NCBI RefSeq assembly: GCF_009720625.1 | Contig: NZ_CP046266.1 | Coordinates: forward strand, 4,817,501-4,881,500 | Length of the DNA stretch: 64,000 bases | Direction: 5' to 3' | Source: Metabacillus sediminilitoris | Lineage (GTDB): Bacteria > Bacillota > Bacilli > Bacillales > Bacillaceae | In this document: positions 34,847-43,769 of the stretch, one piece after another | How the letters are laid out: every line of letters starts with the position of its first letter | How positions within the stretch are numbered: position 1 is the first letter of the stretch | Made by a program: the position numbers and the translations under genes | The notes under the pieces: generated by a model | Seen by the model: the letters and a program-made list of their open reading frames with translations, nothing else | Database searches by the model: none | What the model was told of the DNA's origin: nothing

Positions 34847-36859
34847 TTATCCTTGAATAAGTGCTTTTACACGAGCAACAACGTTCTCAACTGTAAAGCC
34901 ATATTCAGCTAAAATGCGACTTTCTGGAGCTGAAGCACCAAACGTATTAATCGCAAGAATATCGCCCTCATCACCAGTGTAACGATCCCACCCTAGTGGA
35001 GATGCCATTTCAATTGCTAAACGTTTCTTCACATCTTTAGGAAGAACAGAGCGCTTATATTCTGCAGATTGCTCTTCAAAGCGATTCCATGCAGGCATAC
35101 TTACAACTGAAGCTTCAATACCATCTTTCGCTAAAACTTCCTGTGCTTCGATTGCAAGACCAACTTCTGATCCTGATGCTAATAGAAGAACATCTGGAGT
35201 TTCTTTTGATGCTGGAGAGATAACATATGCTCCTTTTTGTACACCTTCGTATGCAGTGTCCTTCGTACCTTTGATTGTTTTTAGGTTTTGACGAGTTAAT
35301 ACTAGCGCAGTTGGAGTTTTTGTTGATTCAATTGCTGATTTCCAAGCTGCTGCCGTTTCATTTCCATCAGCAGGACGAACAACTGATAGATTTGGCATTG
35401 CGCGTAATGATGCAAGCTGCTCGATTGGCTCATGTGTAGGGCCATCTTCACCAACAGCGATACTATCATGTGTAAATACATATGTTACAGGAAGATTCAT
35501 TAATGCAGCTAAACGGATTGCTGGGCGTAAGTAGTCAGAGAATACGAAGAACGTTCCTCCAAATACATGTAAACCGCCATGTAATGCCATACCATTTAAT
35601 GCAGCACCCATTGCAAATTCACGTACACCGAACCAAATGTTGCGTCCTGCATAATCTTCACTTGAGAAGTCTCCTGCACCGTTAATTGTTGTTTTGTTAG
35701 AACCAGCTAAGTCAGCTGAACCGCCAAAGAATGATGGAAGATTTTTTGCAATTCCATTTAATACTTCACCAGAAGATGCACGAGAAGCTAGGCTTGAACC
35801 TTCTTCATATACTGGAATGTCTTTATCCCAGCCTTCTGGAAGCTCACCGCTGATTGCTGTTTTCAATTGTGCTGCAAGTTCTGGGTACTCTTTTCCATAA
35901 GCAGCAAGTAAATCATTCCACTCGTTTTCTTTCGTTGATCCTGCTTCTTTTACTGTTTTGTTAAAGTGATCATATACTTCACTTGGTACGTGGAAATCTT
36001 CTTCAAATGTCCAGTTATACGCTTCTTTAGTTAATTTAATTTCATCTGCACCAAGTGGCGAACCATGTGAAGCAGATTTTCCAGCTTTATTAGGTGAACC
36101 GTAACCAATTGTTGTTCTTACTTCAATTAAAGTAGGACGGTCTAAATCTTGTTTCGCTTGTTCAATTGCATTTGAAATTTCGTTCAAGTCATTTCCGTCT
36201 TCAACACGGATTACTTGCCAGCCTTGTGCTGTAAAACGTTGTTCTACATTTTCAGAGAATGATTTGTGTAAATCACCATCTAAAGAAATATCATTTGAAT
36301 CATAAAGGACAACAAGACGTCCTAATTTTAAATGTGCTGCTAATGAAGCTGCTTCAGAAGAAATACCTTCCATTAAGTCACCATCACCACAGATTGCATA
36401 TGTGAAGTGATCAACAACATTATATGATGGTTTGTTGTATGTTTCAGCTAAATGACGTTCAGCCATTGCCATACCAACTGCCATTGCGATACCTTGACCA
36501 AGTGGACCTGTCGTTGCATCTACACCTGCAGTATGACCAAACTCTGGATGTCCAGGAGTTTTACTTCCCCATTGTCTGAATGATTTTAAATCATCCATTG
36601 ATAGATCATAACCAGTTAAGTGAAGTAAGCTGTATAGAAGCATTGAACCATGTCCTGCAGAAAGAACGAATCGGTCACGGTTAAACCAGCTTGGGTTTGA
36701 TGGGTTTACATTCATGAACTTTGTCCATAAAGTGTATGCCATTGGAGCTGCACCCATTGGCATTCCTGGATGTCCTGAATTTGCTTTTTCAATTGCATCA
36801 ATAGATAGTGTACGGATTGTTTCAATTGATAATTTTTCTAATTGTGTTAATTCACTCAT
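34847..36859 (-). CDS. tkt: Transketolase
   Basis: Thiamine-diphosphate enzyme of the pentose phosphate pathway, moving two-carbon units between sugar phosphates. 670 residues, as usual. The ThDP-binding [19 protein letters not shown] segment, the N-terminal [11 protein letters not shown] signature and the catalytic region [29 protein letters not shown] are intact. ATG 36859 is about 9 nt from GGAGGG. Monocistronic; a repeat A element separates it from the PFK-like gene upstream. Confidence 0.97.
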   Translation of the reverse strand: MSELTQLEKLSIETIRTLSIDAIEKANSGHPGMPMGAAPMAYTLWTKFMNVNPSNPSWFNRDRFVLSAGHGSMLLYSLLHLTGYDLSMDDLKSFRQWGSKTPGHPEFGHTAGVDATTGPLGQGIAMAVGMAMAERHLAETYNKPSYNVVDHFTYAICGDGDLMEGISSEAASLAAHLKLGRLVVLYDSNDISLDGDLHKSFSENVEQRFTAQGWQVIRVEDGNDLNEISNAIEQAKQDLDRPTLIEVRTTIGYGSPNKAGKSASHGSPLGADEIKLTKEAYNWTFEEDFHVPSEVYDHFNKTVKEAGSTKENEWNDLLAAYGKEYPELAAQLKTAISGELPEGWDKDIPVYEEGSSLASRASSGEVLNGIAKNLPSFFGGSADLAGSNKTTINGAGDFSSEDYAGRNIWFGVREFAMGAALNGMALHGGLHVFGGTFFVFSDYLRPAIRLAALMNLPVTYVFTHDSIAVGEDGPTHEPIEQLASLRAMPNLSVVRPADGNETAAAWKSAIESTKTPTALVLTRQNLKTIKGTKDTAYEGVQKGAYVISPASKETPDVLLLASGSEVGLAIEAQEVLAKDGIEASVVSMPAWNRFEEQSAEYKRSVLPKDVKKRLAIEMASPLGWDRYTGDEGDILAINTFGASAPESRILAEYGFTVENVVARVKALIQG

Positions 36860-36893
36860 TTTGTTATTCCCTCCGAAAATATTTATTTTCATA

Positions 36894-37017
36894 AGAAAAG
36901 CGCAAGCGACTAGTTAAAGCCCTGACAGGTGTAAGATGCATAGAAAGAGAAAGTTTTTTTTCTTCAATTCCTGTGCGGGCTATGACCCCAGGGTGCTAGG
37001 CTGCTTGTGCTAGACAT
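36894..37017. repeat. Dispersed repeat family A, copy 3
   Basis: Begins AAGAAAAGCGCAAGCG and ends GGTGCTAGGCTGCTTGTGCTAGACATT, sharing the middle block TTCAATTCCTG..GGGCTATGACC with copy 1. It occupies most of the gap between tkt and the PFK-like gene. Confidence 0.72.
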
Positions 37018-37067
37018 TAAAACAAAACTTGCCTTCACTATAACCTCATGTAAGTATTTAGCTGCAT

Positions 37068-37946
37068 TTAAGCGGGTTCTGTCGCGTTACATTTTAACAA
37101 TACTTGACCGTCTTGTATAACGAAATGCCCTGAAGACTGATCAGATAAACTCCAATCAAGAACAGCTGCTTTTAATTGATTGGCAATTAATCTGTCTAAT
37201 GCAGTTGGATATGGTCCTCCTAATTGTGATTCATCAATCTCGACAAATCTCCAATCAAGATCAAATCCAGTAAAATGTCCTTCTAATTGTTTCGGATCTA
37301 CTCCCTCGTTCATCAATAAGAAAGTATAACCTTGTTCGACGATTTCTTCCTCTTTTACATGTTGCTTAATATGTTCAATTTCTTCCACACTAGCTGTTGA
37401 CACAATTTCAGCTTCAACTGCCAGCGCTGAATTTACTACTAACTTCGAAGTCCCATTTCCGGGAATTTGCACACAAAAGACTCTGACTTTACCATAGTTC
37501 AATGAACTTGCAGTATCTCTTACACTCTCAATGTTTTCAACAATCGAGTTTAATGCTGTATCATAGCCTAATGTAAGCTGTGAACCTTTTACATCATTAA
37601 AAATACTAACAGGAACTTGTAAAAGTTTCCCTGATAGATGTTCGCTGTTAACGACACTTCCACCTAATAAGATCACCTTATCAAGAGTTGATAATTGATC
37701 CGCTATTTGTAAAGCATTCTCGTTCCAATATTGAACAGGAACACTTCTTACCACATAGCTATTTGAGCCTAATGTTGCTGCCAGGCTCTTTTTCGTTAAT
37801 TCTTTTAATTCTATATCTTTAGTTGTTCTATTGCATTCGATCCCATATACAGTATTCTCTTGAATGGATAGTCCTTCTATAAGGGTACGAACGATCTGGG
37901 CTGTACCAGCTGTAGCCCAACCAAAATGAACGACACCTATTTTCAT
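37068..37946 (-). CDS. Phosphofructokinase-like protein, probably catalytically inactive
   Basis: 292-residue protein recognisable as a PfkA-fold paralogue by LTLGYDTALNSIVENIESVRDTASS (about 125-150) and the C-terminal LGGPYPTALDRLIANQL, which match PFK's IGFDTALN and RGGSPTAFDR regions. The catalytic parts are changed: the N-terminal ATP loop GGDAPGMN reads HFGWATAGTA, the Mg-binding GGDGS reads LGGSVVNSE, and the catalytic TIDND reads SIFND. It is also shorter than PfkA (319). A regulatory or scaffolding pseudoenzyme is likely, or a new activity. RBS AAGGGGG. Upstream of tkt on the same strand. Confidence 0.75.
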   Translation of the reverse strand: MKIGVVHFGWATAGTAQIVRTLIEGLSIQENTVYGIECNRTTKDIELKELTKKSLAATLGSNSYVVRSVPVQYWNENALQIADQLSTLDKVILLGGSVVNSEHLSGKLLQVPVSIFNDVKGSQLTLGYDTALNSIVENIESVRDTASSLNYGKVRVFCVQIPGNGTSKLVVNSALAVEAEIVSTASVEEIEHIKQHVKEEEIVEQGYTFLLMNEGVDPKQLEGHFTGFDLDWRFVEIDESQLGGPYPTALDRLIANQLKAAVLDWSLSDQSSGHFVIQDGQVLLKCNATEPA

Positions 37947-38208
37947 GTACGTAACCCCCTTACAAAGAAATTTCGTTCATCACCCGATGAACATTTGTCA
38001 CAATGATTAGTATACATGAAAAAAAGGAAAAGATAAATACATAAAAGTACTAATTGTAAAAAAAATTGAAAGACTTTTCTAAAAATTTTTTAAACGATAT
38101 TTCAAGGAAAAGACAAAATTTTTCTATTGTAAGAAATCAAAAAAGACCATTACATGTTAGTAGTGGTCGTCTTTATTTAATATAAACATAAACATGAATA
38201 ACATACGT

Positions 38209-39336
38209 TTATACCATCGGGAAACTGATAATAAATGATGTACTCTCTTGATTAGATTCACAGTGAATGGTGCCTTTATGCTTTTCGATCAGTGTTTTAC
38301 ATACATAAAGCCCTATTCCAGTCCCTAAACTTTTTGTCGTATAAAAAGGTTCAAAAATAGCTTCTTTCATTTCTTCAGGTATTTCGGGACCATTATTCGA
38401 AATCGTAAACACAATTGATTGCTGTTTTTCCTCGCAAGTAATCACTAACTCTCGATTCGATGATTTATGTTTTAATGCATCAATTGAGTTTAATATAATA
38501 TTGACTAATACTTGCTTCACTTCATCTTTTACTGCAATGATTTTACTTGCTGACTGTATGTTCGTGATTACATCTACATCCCCATCAACAATGCTTGGAT
38601 ATAGAAATGAGAGAATTTCTGTAAACAATTCTTCAATATCAAGCTCTTCTTCGTTCTTATCGACAACGTCCAGTTTAGAAGCATGAAGGAATTGAGTAAT
38701 TCGAAACTTTAATTGATCCAATTCATGCTCAATCGTTTCCATATATTTCAATGAGGGGTTTTCCATTTTTAACAGCTTTATAAAGCCAATTACTGATGTT
38801 AGAGGATTTCTAAATTCATGAACAAAACTAGAGGACATTTGACCGAGCAGGGATAATCGATCCTTGTGAGATTGATTAATAAACAACACTTTTTCTTTTA
38901 ATTCCATATCTTTTAACTCCGTGTATCTCGTAACGGCATGATAGCAGTAACGATCAAAATGATTGTTAATCACATCGATGATTGGCTGCAAGTCCGTAAT
39001 CGATATTCCAGATTTGATTACATATTTTATTACCGTACTCCGTCCTAAATTCACATTGTAAACAAATTCACCAATATTGCTATTACTAAGGACCCGTTCT
39101 TTTGCAACCTTATAAGCAAACTCTTTTACAGTCTCATCTGCTACAGGTTCCATAATTGCCTTTTTAATTAACACGTACATATGGAATCCGTTACCTTCTA
39201 TATGCTCCTTAAACATATCTTTTTCATGAATGAAAATACTTTTATGCCAGGCTTTTAAAAAATCTTTTTCATTACTTTCTAAATACTGAATTAATTTCTT
39301 TTTCGTAGCAATTATTGATCCAGATGTTGAATCCAA
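38209..39336 (-). CDS. Orphan sporulation-type histidine kinase, cytosolic
   Basis: Soluble kinase (375 aa from this start). The N-terminal half (about 15-165) is an all-helical sensor resembling the HisK_N domain of Bacillus sporulation kinases. It is followed by HisKA with the phospho-His in SSSFVHEFRNPLTSVIGF and a HATPase with NIILNSIDAL, EPFYTTKSLGTGIGLYVC. The HEFRNPLT H-box is that of KinA-E enzymes feeding Spo0F. TTG 39336 lies 3-5 nt from GGTGAT; the longer TTG at 39384 has no site and may be a -35 box (TTGTCA). No response regulator is adjacent. Confidence 0.82.
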   Translation of the reverse strand: MDSTSGSIIATKKKLIQYLESNEKDFLKAWHKSIFIHEKDMFKEHIEGNGFHMYVLIKKAIMEPVADETVKEFAYKVAKERVLSNSNIGEFVYNVNLGRSTVIKYVIKSGISITDLQPIIDVINNHFDRYCYHAVTRYTELKDMELKEKVLFINQSHKDRLSLLGQMSSSFVHEFRNPLTSVIGFIKLLKMENPSLKYMETIEHELDQLKFRITQFLHASKLDVVDKNEEELDIEELFTEILSFLYPSIVDGDVDVITNIQSASKIIAVKDEVKQVLVNIILNSIDALKHKSSNRELVITCEEKQQSIVFTISNNGPEIPEEMKEAIFEPFYTTKSLGTGIGLYVCKTLIEKHKGTIHCESNQESTSFIISFPMV

Positions 39337-39556
39337 GCTATCACCACTTTCACTATTACAAACTTTTTTTAAATAATTTGACAAAAAGCAAGAAAAACCT
39401 TCTTTATCTCTAATAAAAGTATCTTTTGGAGATGGCTTTTTTGTTTTACCCTACTAGACTTTAATAGATCTTTAAAAAGATAAAAATGGTAATTGATACC
39501 AATCATCAAATTCACTGCAAGCAAAAAAAAGGTCTTCCCTAAACTCGTGCTAACCC

Positions 39557-40243
39557 TTATTGATCAAGCAAACCGTATTTTTTTCTGAAGCGCTGTAAAA
39601 TCTTAACCCAGCTGTTTGCAAAAACGATGAGGAAAAAGACGTTCGAAAAAGCATGAGCTAAATCGAAATAAAGGCTTGCCCCATAATAAGCAACGATTTC
39701 AGCCATCCCAACCCGTTCACCTAAACTGACAAAATACCATAGATTCATGACCCATCCAAAAAGAATTCCAGCCATAAATCCAAAAATAAGCCTGCCGATT
39801 GTATGCTTCATTAGCCATGTATGCCTCAATAGTCCTGCAGTTAAACCGATCATTCCCCATGCATACATTTGCCAAGGGGTCCACGGCCCTTGGCCTAAAA
39901 ATAAATTTGACACTAAAGCAGCTAGTGCCCCGACGACAAAACCGCTTTCTGCTCCAAATGCAATTCCCGTGACGATGATCACAAAGGTTGTTGGCTGCAC
40001 ACTTGGAATCGATGCAAAGGGCACCCGACTTACAGCTGCAATCGCCGCCAAAACCGCCAGCATCACAAGCTCTCTTCCAGCTACCTTTCGACGCTCAAAG
40101 CGAATCATAAAAGGAAGAAAGGTACATGAGATAATGAGGAAACTTACAAGGACATACTGTTGGGAAGAAATCAGAGGCTCTACAATAAGAATTAAACTTA
40201 TGAATGCCGCAATAACTAATAGGATTACCCGTGAACGCGCCAA
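39557..40243 (-). CDS. ECF transporter S component, predicted corrinoid-specific
   Basis: Substrate-capture membrane protein of 228 residues. Two N-terminal helices (about 5-23 and 30-46) precede the six-helix S-component core beginning RELVMLAVLAAIAAVSRVPFASIPSVQPTTF, a common S-component pattern (AxxxA and a substrate loop). It overlaps the ATPase gene by 19 nt. TTG start 40243, 10 nt from GGAGG. It is the last gene of the riboswitch operon, so cobalamin or a precursor is the predicted cargo; CbrT-type proteins of lactobacilli are the functional precedent. Confidence 0.85.
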   Translation of the reverse strand: MARSRVILLVIAAFISLILIVEPLISSQQYVLVSFLIISCTFLPFMIRFERRKVAGRELVMLAVLAAIAAVSRVPFASIPSVQPTTFVIIVTGIAFGAESGFVVGALAALVSNLFLGQGPWTPWQMYAWGMIGLTAGLLRHTWLMKHTIGRLIFGFMAGILFGWVMNLWYFVSLGERVGMAEIVAYYGASLYFDLAHAFSNVFFLIVFANSWVKILQRFRKKYGLLDQ

Positions 40244-41874
40244 ATTTTCCGAGCCTCCTCAACTGTTAAGACATCAGGAATATCGCTTCCTCTTGTCATT
40301 CGATTGATTACTGTTGTATAAAACGCATTCCCTTGAAAAAAGCTTTTTGATGGAGCCTCGATTGTTATTGAGCCTTGGAACATCATGGCACATCTTGTTG
40401 AATACTTGGCTGCAAACTCAATATCATGAGTAACCATTACGATTGTTAACCCTTTTTCCTGCAATGATTTGAGTAACTCTCCAAATCGGTATTTTGCTTC
40501 AGGATCAAGCCCTTTAGTAGGTTCATCAACTAATAATAGCTTCGGCTTTGGAAGCAGTACTCCTGCAAGTGCAGCCTTTTGCATTTCGCCGCCGCTAACA
40601 TCATATGGATGTCGATTCTTTACGTTTTCTAGTTGTAAAACCGTCAATAGTTCATTCATTCGCTCTTCCCCAGATTGGAGATGGTGAAAGTCAATGATAC
40701 TCTCAAGTTCATCTTTTATCGTATCTTGGATAAAGAACAACTTTGGATTTTGCGGAAGATAGCCGATTTCTGATGGCATTTGCCTCTTTACTTTTCTCCC
40801 TTTATAAAAGACAGTGCCGCGTTGTGACTGTTCAAGACCTGCCATAATCTTTAATAATGTTGACTTTCCAGTTCCATTGGCCCCAACGATTGAAAGCCAT
40901 TCTCCTTCAAAAACGGTTAAGGAAAGTCCGTTCAATATCAGGTTCTTGTCCTTTGAATATTGAAAATCAATTTGTTTTAGCTTCATTAATTCACTCTGAT
41001 CATTTACCCTTTGCTCGAATGTCCCTCTACTTTCTATACGACGATTTTTAAGCCAGTTCTTCCCTTCCTTCACCGATAATGGGATGTCCTGAACATGTTT
41101 ATTTGTTGTGTTTTCAAGGTAAAGCAAGGCAGGACTAGGTAAGTAGTGGTACATGGGATGATTTGCATTTTGTCCAAGTGTAAATATAACCTGTTTAGGA
41201 TGGTCAAATGACACAATTTCTCCCTTGTCCAATACAATCGCTCGATCCGCAATCCCAAACAACTCCTCTAATCGATGCTCTGCGATGATAACGGTTATCC
41301 CGAATTCTTCATTCATCGTCTGAAGCATGCTAATAAATTCTCGAGCTGCGACAGGATCTAATTGTGCGGTAGGCTCATCAAGCAACAGGATTTTAGGCTC
41401 AAGCAATAGCACAGAAGCTAAATTTACTAATTGCTTTTGACCTCCAGAAAGTTCATGTGTTTTTCTGTTAAGTAATCCCTCTAAACCGAAGAAATGAACG
41501 ATTTCTGCAACTCGCTTCCTCATTTCCTCTGTTGAGGCACCCATATTTTCCATCCCAAATATTAGTTCTTCTAATACATTCTCCATAACGATTTGATTTT
41601 CAGGATCTTGAAACACCATCCCAATATCTTTTGCAATCTTCTCTGGATGTGCACTAGCTAGTGATCGGTCTTCAAGAAAGAACTCACCTGAAAAGCTGCC
41701 ATGCGGGGCAATTTCTCGCTTCATCAATCTTAATAGTGTTGACTTTCCACTACCAGAAGGACCGCAAAGAACAATAAATTCCCCCTGTTCAACTGTAAAA
41801 GAAACTTCATGTATCACCTTTTGCTTTTCTTCAGGATATGCAAAGCTTATCTGCCTTGCTTCCAAAAATGCCAT
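40225..41874 (-). CDS. Fused ECF transporter ATPase (EcfA1-EcfA2)
   Basis: 549-residue protein with two complete ABC domains. N half: Walker [10 protein letters not shown], signature LSGGQKQ, Walker B ILLLDEPTAQLD. C half (from about 290): Walker A GANGTGKST, signature VSGGEMQ, Walker B LLVDEPTKGLD. Both H-loops are present. The fusion replaces the usual separate EcfA and EcfA' subunits. It overlaps the T-component gene by 28 nt and the S gene by 19 nt. RBS GGGAGGAG. It should drive uptake with the T and S subunits of this operon. Confidence 0.93.
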   Translation of the reverse strand: MAFLEARQISFAYPEEKQKVIHEVSFTVEQGEFIVLCGPSGSGKSTLLRLMKREIAPHGSFSGEFFLEDRSLASAHPEKIAKDIGMVFQDPENQIVMENVLEELIFGMENMGASTEEMRKRVAEIVHFFGLEGLLNRKTHELSGGQKQLVNLASVLLLEPKILLLDEPTAQLDPVAAREFISMLQTMNEEFGITVIIAEHRLEELFGIADRAIVLDKGEIVSFDHPKQVIFTLGQNANHPMYHYLPSPALLYLENTTNKHVQDIPLSVKEGKNWLKNRRIESRGTFEQRVNDQSELMKLKQIDFQYSKDKNLILNGLSLTVFEGEWLSIVGANGTGKSTLLKIMAGLEQSQRGTVFYKGRKVKRQMPSEIGYLPQNPKLFFIQDTIKDELESIIDFHHLQSGEERMNELLTVLQLENVKNRHPYDVSGGEMQKAALAGVLLPKPKLLLVDEPTKGLDPEAKYRFGELLKSLQEKGLTIVMVTHDIEFAAKYSTRCAMMFQGSITIEAPSKSFFQGNAFYTTVINRMTRGSDIPDVLTVEEARKIWRVHG

Positions 41875-42734
41875 CGTAACTCCTCCCTTCCTTCAATCAT
41901 TACTGGTGCACCTATAAAGAAGGTATAAATCATCAAATAAAACCATTCTCTACCTTGAATCGCCATTGTTTCTAAAATAGGGTAGATACTTAATACACCA
42001 TCACCTAACCACCAGCCAACTATTCCAATGGCTCCAATAATGATCATAAAAAAACTCGCCAGCCAATCTTTCATCTGCCATTTATATGGCGTATATTTAC
42101 TGCGTTTCTTTAGCCCATACCCTCTTGCAGCCATTGAATCAGCTGTTTGAATGGCTTCTTCAAGTGACCATGTTAACAAGATTTGGACGAAATTAATGCC
42201 ATTTTTAACACGATCCTTTACTTTCCCTTCTATTACAGAAAGTCCTTTTCCTTTTTGGACGGTTTCTATTTCTCTTAATCTTCTTCTTAACAATGGAACA
42301 AATCTCATGGAAAGCATTACAAGTAATGCCCATTGTGGCAGCCATCTTGAAAATAAATATAAAAATTTATCAGCAGTGATGACAAGATTATAAGAAGTAA
42401 ATAAAACCATAATCGTAAAAATAGATAATGCTGAAATCATCCCGCCATAAATTGCTTCGAGCATAATCGGGTTGTTGTAAAAATAAAACAATATATGTGT
42501 ACCGCGATGATTTACGAATGGATTAACGATGAGAAAAAAGCAGGATAGGATGAGTAACATGAGCAACCAGCTTCTTAAGGTTTTTCCTCTATCTAATTGA
42601 AAATTAAATAGAATAAGAAAAAGTCCCCCAACAAGCAAAAACACCGGATGCTTATAAAGCATAACCAGTGCTGTTGCTCCTACGTAATATAAAAAGCTGA
42701 CAAAAGGATGGTACGAATGAATGCCTCTTGTCAT
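41847..42734 (-). CDS. ECF transporter T component (EcfT/CbiQ family)
   Basis: Energy-coupling membrane protein (295 aa). Hydrophobic N-terminal helices, a long cytoplasmic coupling-helix region (about 165-215) with the conserved Ala-Arg-Gly motif in SMAARGYGLK, and further C-terminal helices. The coupling region binds the ATPases. ATG overlaps the stop codon of the DUF4430 lipoprotein gene (TAATG). It is larger than minimal EcfT (about 265) because of an extra C-terminal helix pair. Confidence 0.9.
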   Translation of the reverse strand: MTRGIHSYHPFVSFLYYVGATALVMLYKHPVFLLVGGLFLILFNFQLDRGKTLRSWLLMLLILSCFFLIVNPFVNHRGTHILFYFYNNPIMLEAIYGGMISALSIFTIMVLFTSYNLVITADKFLYLFSRWLPQWALLVMLSMRFVPLLRRRLREIETVQKGKGLSVIEGKVKDRVKNGINFVQILLTWSLEEAIQTADSMAARGYGLKKRSKYTPYKWQMKDWLASFFMIIIGAIGIVGWWLGDGVLSIYPILETMAIQGREWFYLMIYTFFIGAPVMIEGREELRWHFWKQGR

Positions 42735-43594
42735 TATTTGCTATCCTCTTTGTAATTTGTCGTGTAGATCCATTGTATCGTATCGCCATTTTTCACTTCA
42801 ATCACATCTGAACTTCTACCTATAGTTATACCATTTCTCTTTGCTGTCCAGCCGCTTAAAGGCCCGCGGTCAAATTCAAATAGATTCGCAATTCCTTCCA
42901 CATAAGCAGTGGATCCATTTCCCGTTACACTAATCGGTATTCCTTTTTGCTTTAAAATCGATTGCGTAACATCTAAAACAGTATTTCCAGCTGTAATTTC
43001 TACCTTTGTTGACGAGAGGATCGTTCCTTTTTCAGAATCACCTATAACTGCAATGGTAACCGTTTCTTTTATTTCTTTTTTCTTTGGTGGCTGGGTTTGT
43101 GGCTCCTTCGGTTTTTCTGCTTCTTTTTCTACAGGTTTCTGTGCTGGTATAGATTTCGTTACCGTGCTGGATTGTGATTTTGAAGTAGTAGTTGTTTGAT
43201 TCGTTTCTTTTTCTACAGGTTTTGCCGCTGATTGAGTAGTTGTATGATTTGCAGGCTTATTTTCGATTGTACGATTAGTCGATGGTGCATCCGTTTTTTC
43301 TTCATTTTCTGTCTTTTCACTTGTATCATTGGTATTTTTTTCGCTGCTTGTCGAATTTACTGTTGTAGACTGAACCGTACTTGCTGCATCTTTTGATTGC
43401 GCTTTCTCATTTTCTTGCTCTTCAGACGTATTCTTTTTTTCTTGCTCAGTTTGTTTGTCAGCTGTGGCTTGATCTGTTGTTGTCTCTTCTTTTTTTGCTG
43501 TCTCTGCAGCTGGTACGACTTCATCTTTTTCACATGCGGTTAAGAACAATAATGACGCGATAAAAGCGATGAGCATGATGTTAAACTTCTTCAT
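42734..43594 (-). CDS. DUF4430-domain lipoprotein, predicted corrinoid-binding
   Basis: Lipoprotein of 286 residues. The signal peptide ends in LFLTAC (Cys21). A very long low-complexity linker (about 25-185, rich in Thr, Lys, Glu, Gln, Pro) acts as a stalk. A C-terminal DUF4430 domain (about 190-286) holds LFEFDRGPLSGWTAKRNGITI and NGDTIQWIYT, characteristic of this family. DUF4430 is the bacterial relative of the transcobalamin/intrinsic factor beta domain. The stalk would project the domain through the wall to pass ligand to the ECF transporter encoded immediately downstream. RBS AGGAGG. Confidence 0.87.
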   Translation of the reverse strand: MKKFNIMLIAFIASLLFLTACEKDEVVPAAETAKKEETTTDQATADKQTEQEKKNTSEEQENEKAQSKDAASTVQSTTVNSTSSEKNTNDTSEKTENEEKTDAPSTNRTIENKPANHTTTQSAAKPVEKETNQTTTTSKSQSSTVTKSIPAQKPVEKEAEKPKEPQTQPPKKKEIKETVTIAVIGDSEKGTILSSTKVEITAGNTVLDVTQSILKQKGIPISVTGNGSTAYVEGIANLFEFDRGPLSGWTAKRNGITIGRSSDVIEVKNGDTIQWIYTTNYKEDSK

Positions 43595-43769
43595 CTTATA
43601 CCTCCTATCCTACTAATATCCTTCTTTTATTTGGATTCTCATAACATATGCTATATCAAGAAAACGAGGGTGACTTTAACATAAAGAATAAGCATCCCTC
43701 CAACATGAACAATCGTATTGATTGGTTGAAAGAAATGAAATTCTTTTTTGTCCGTCATCCTCATTTCGT

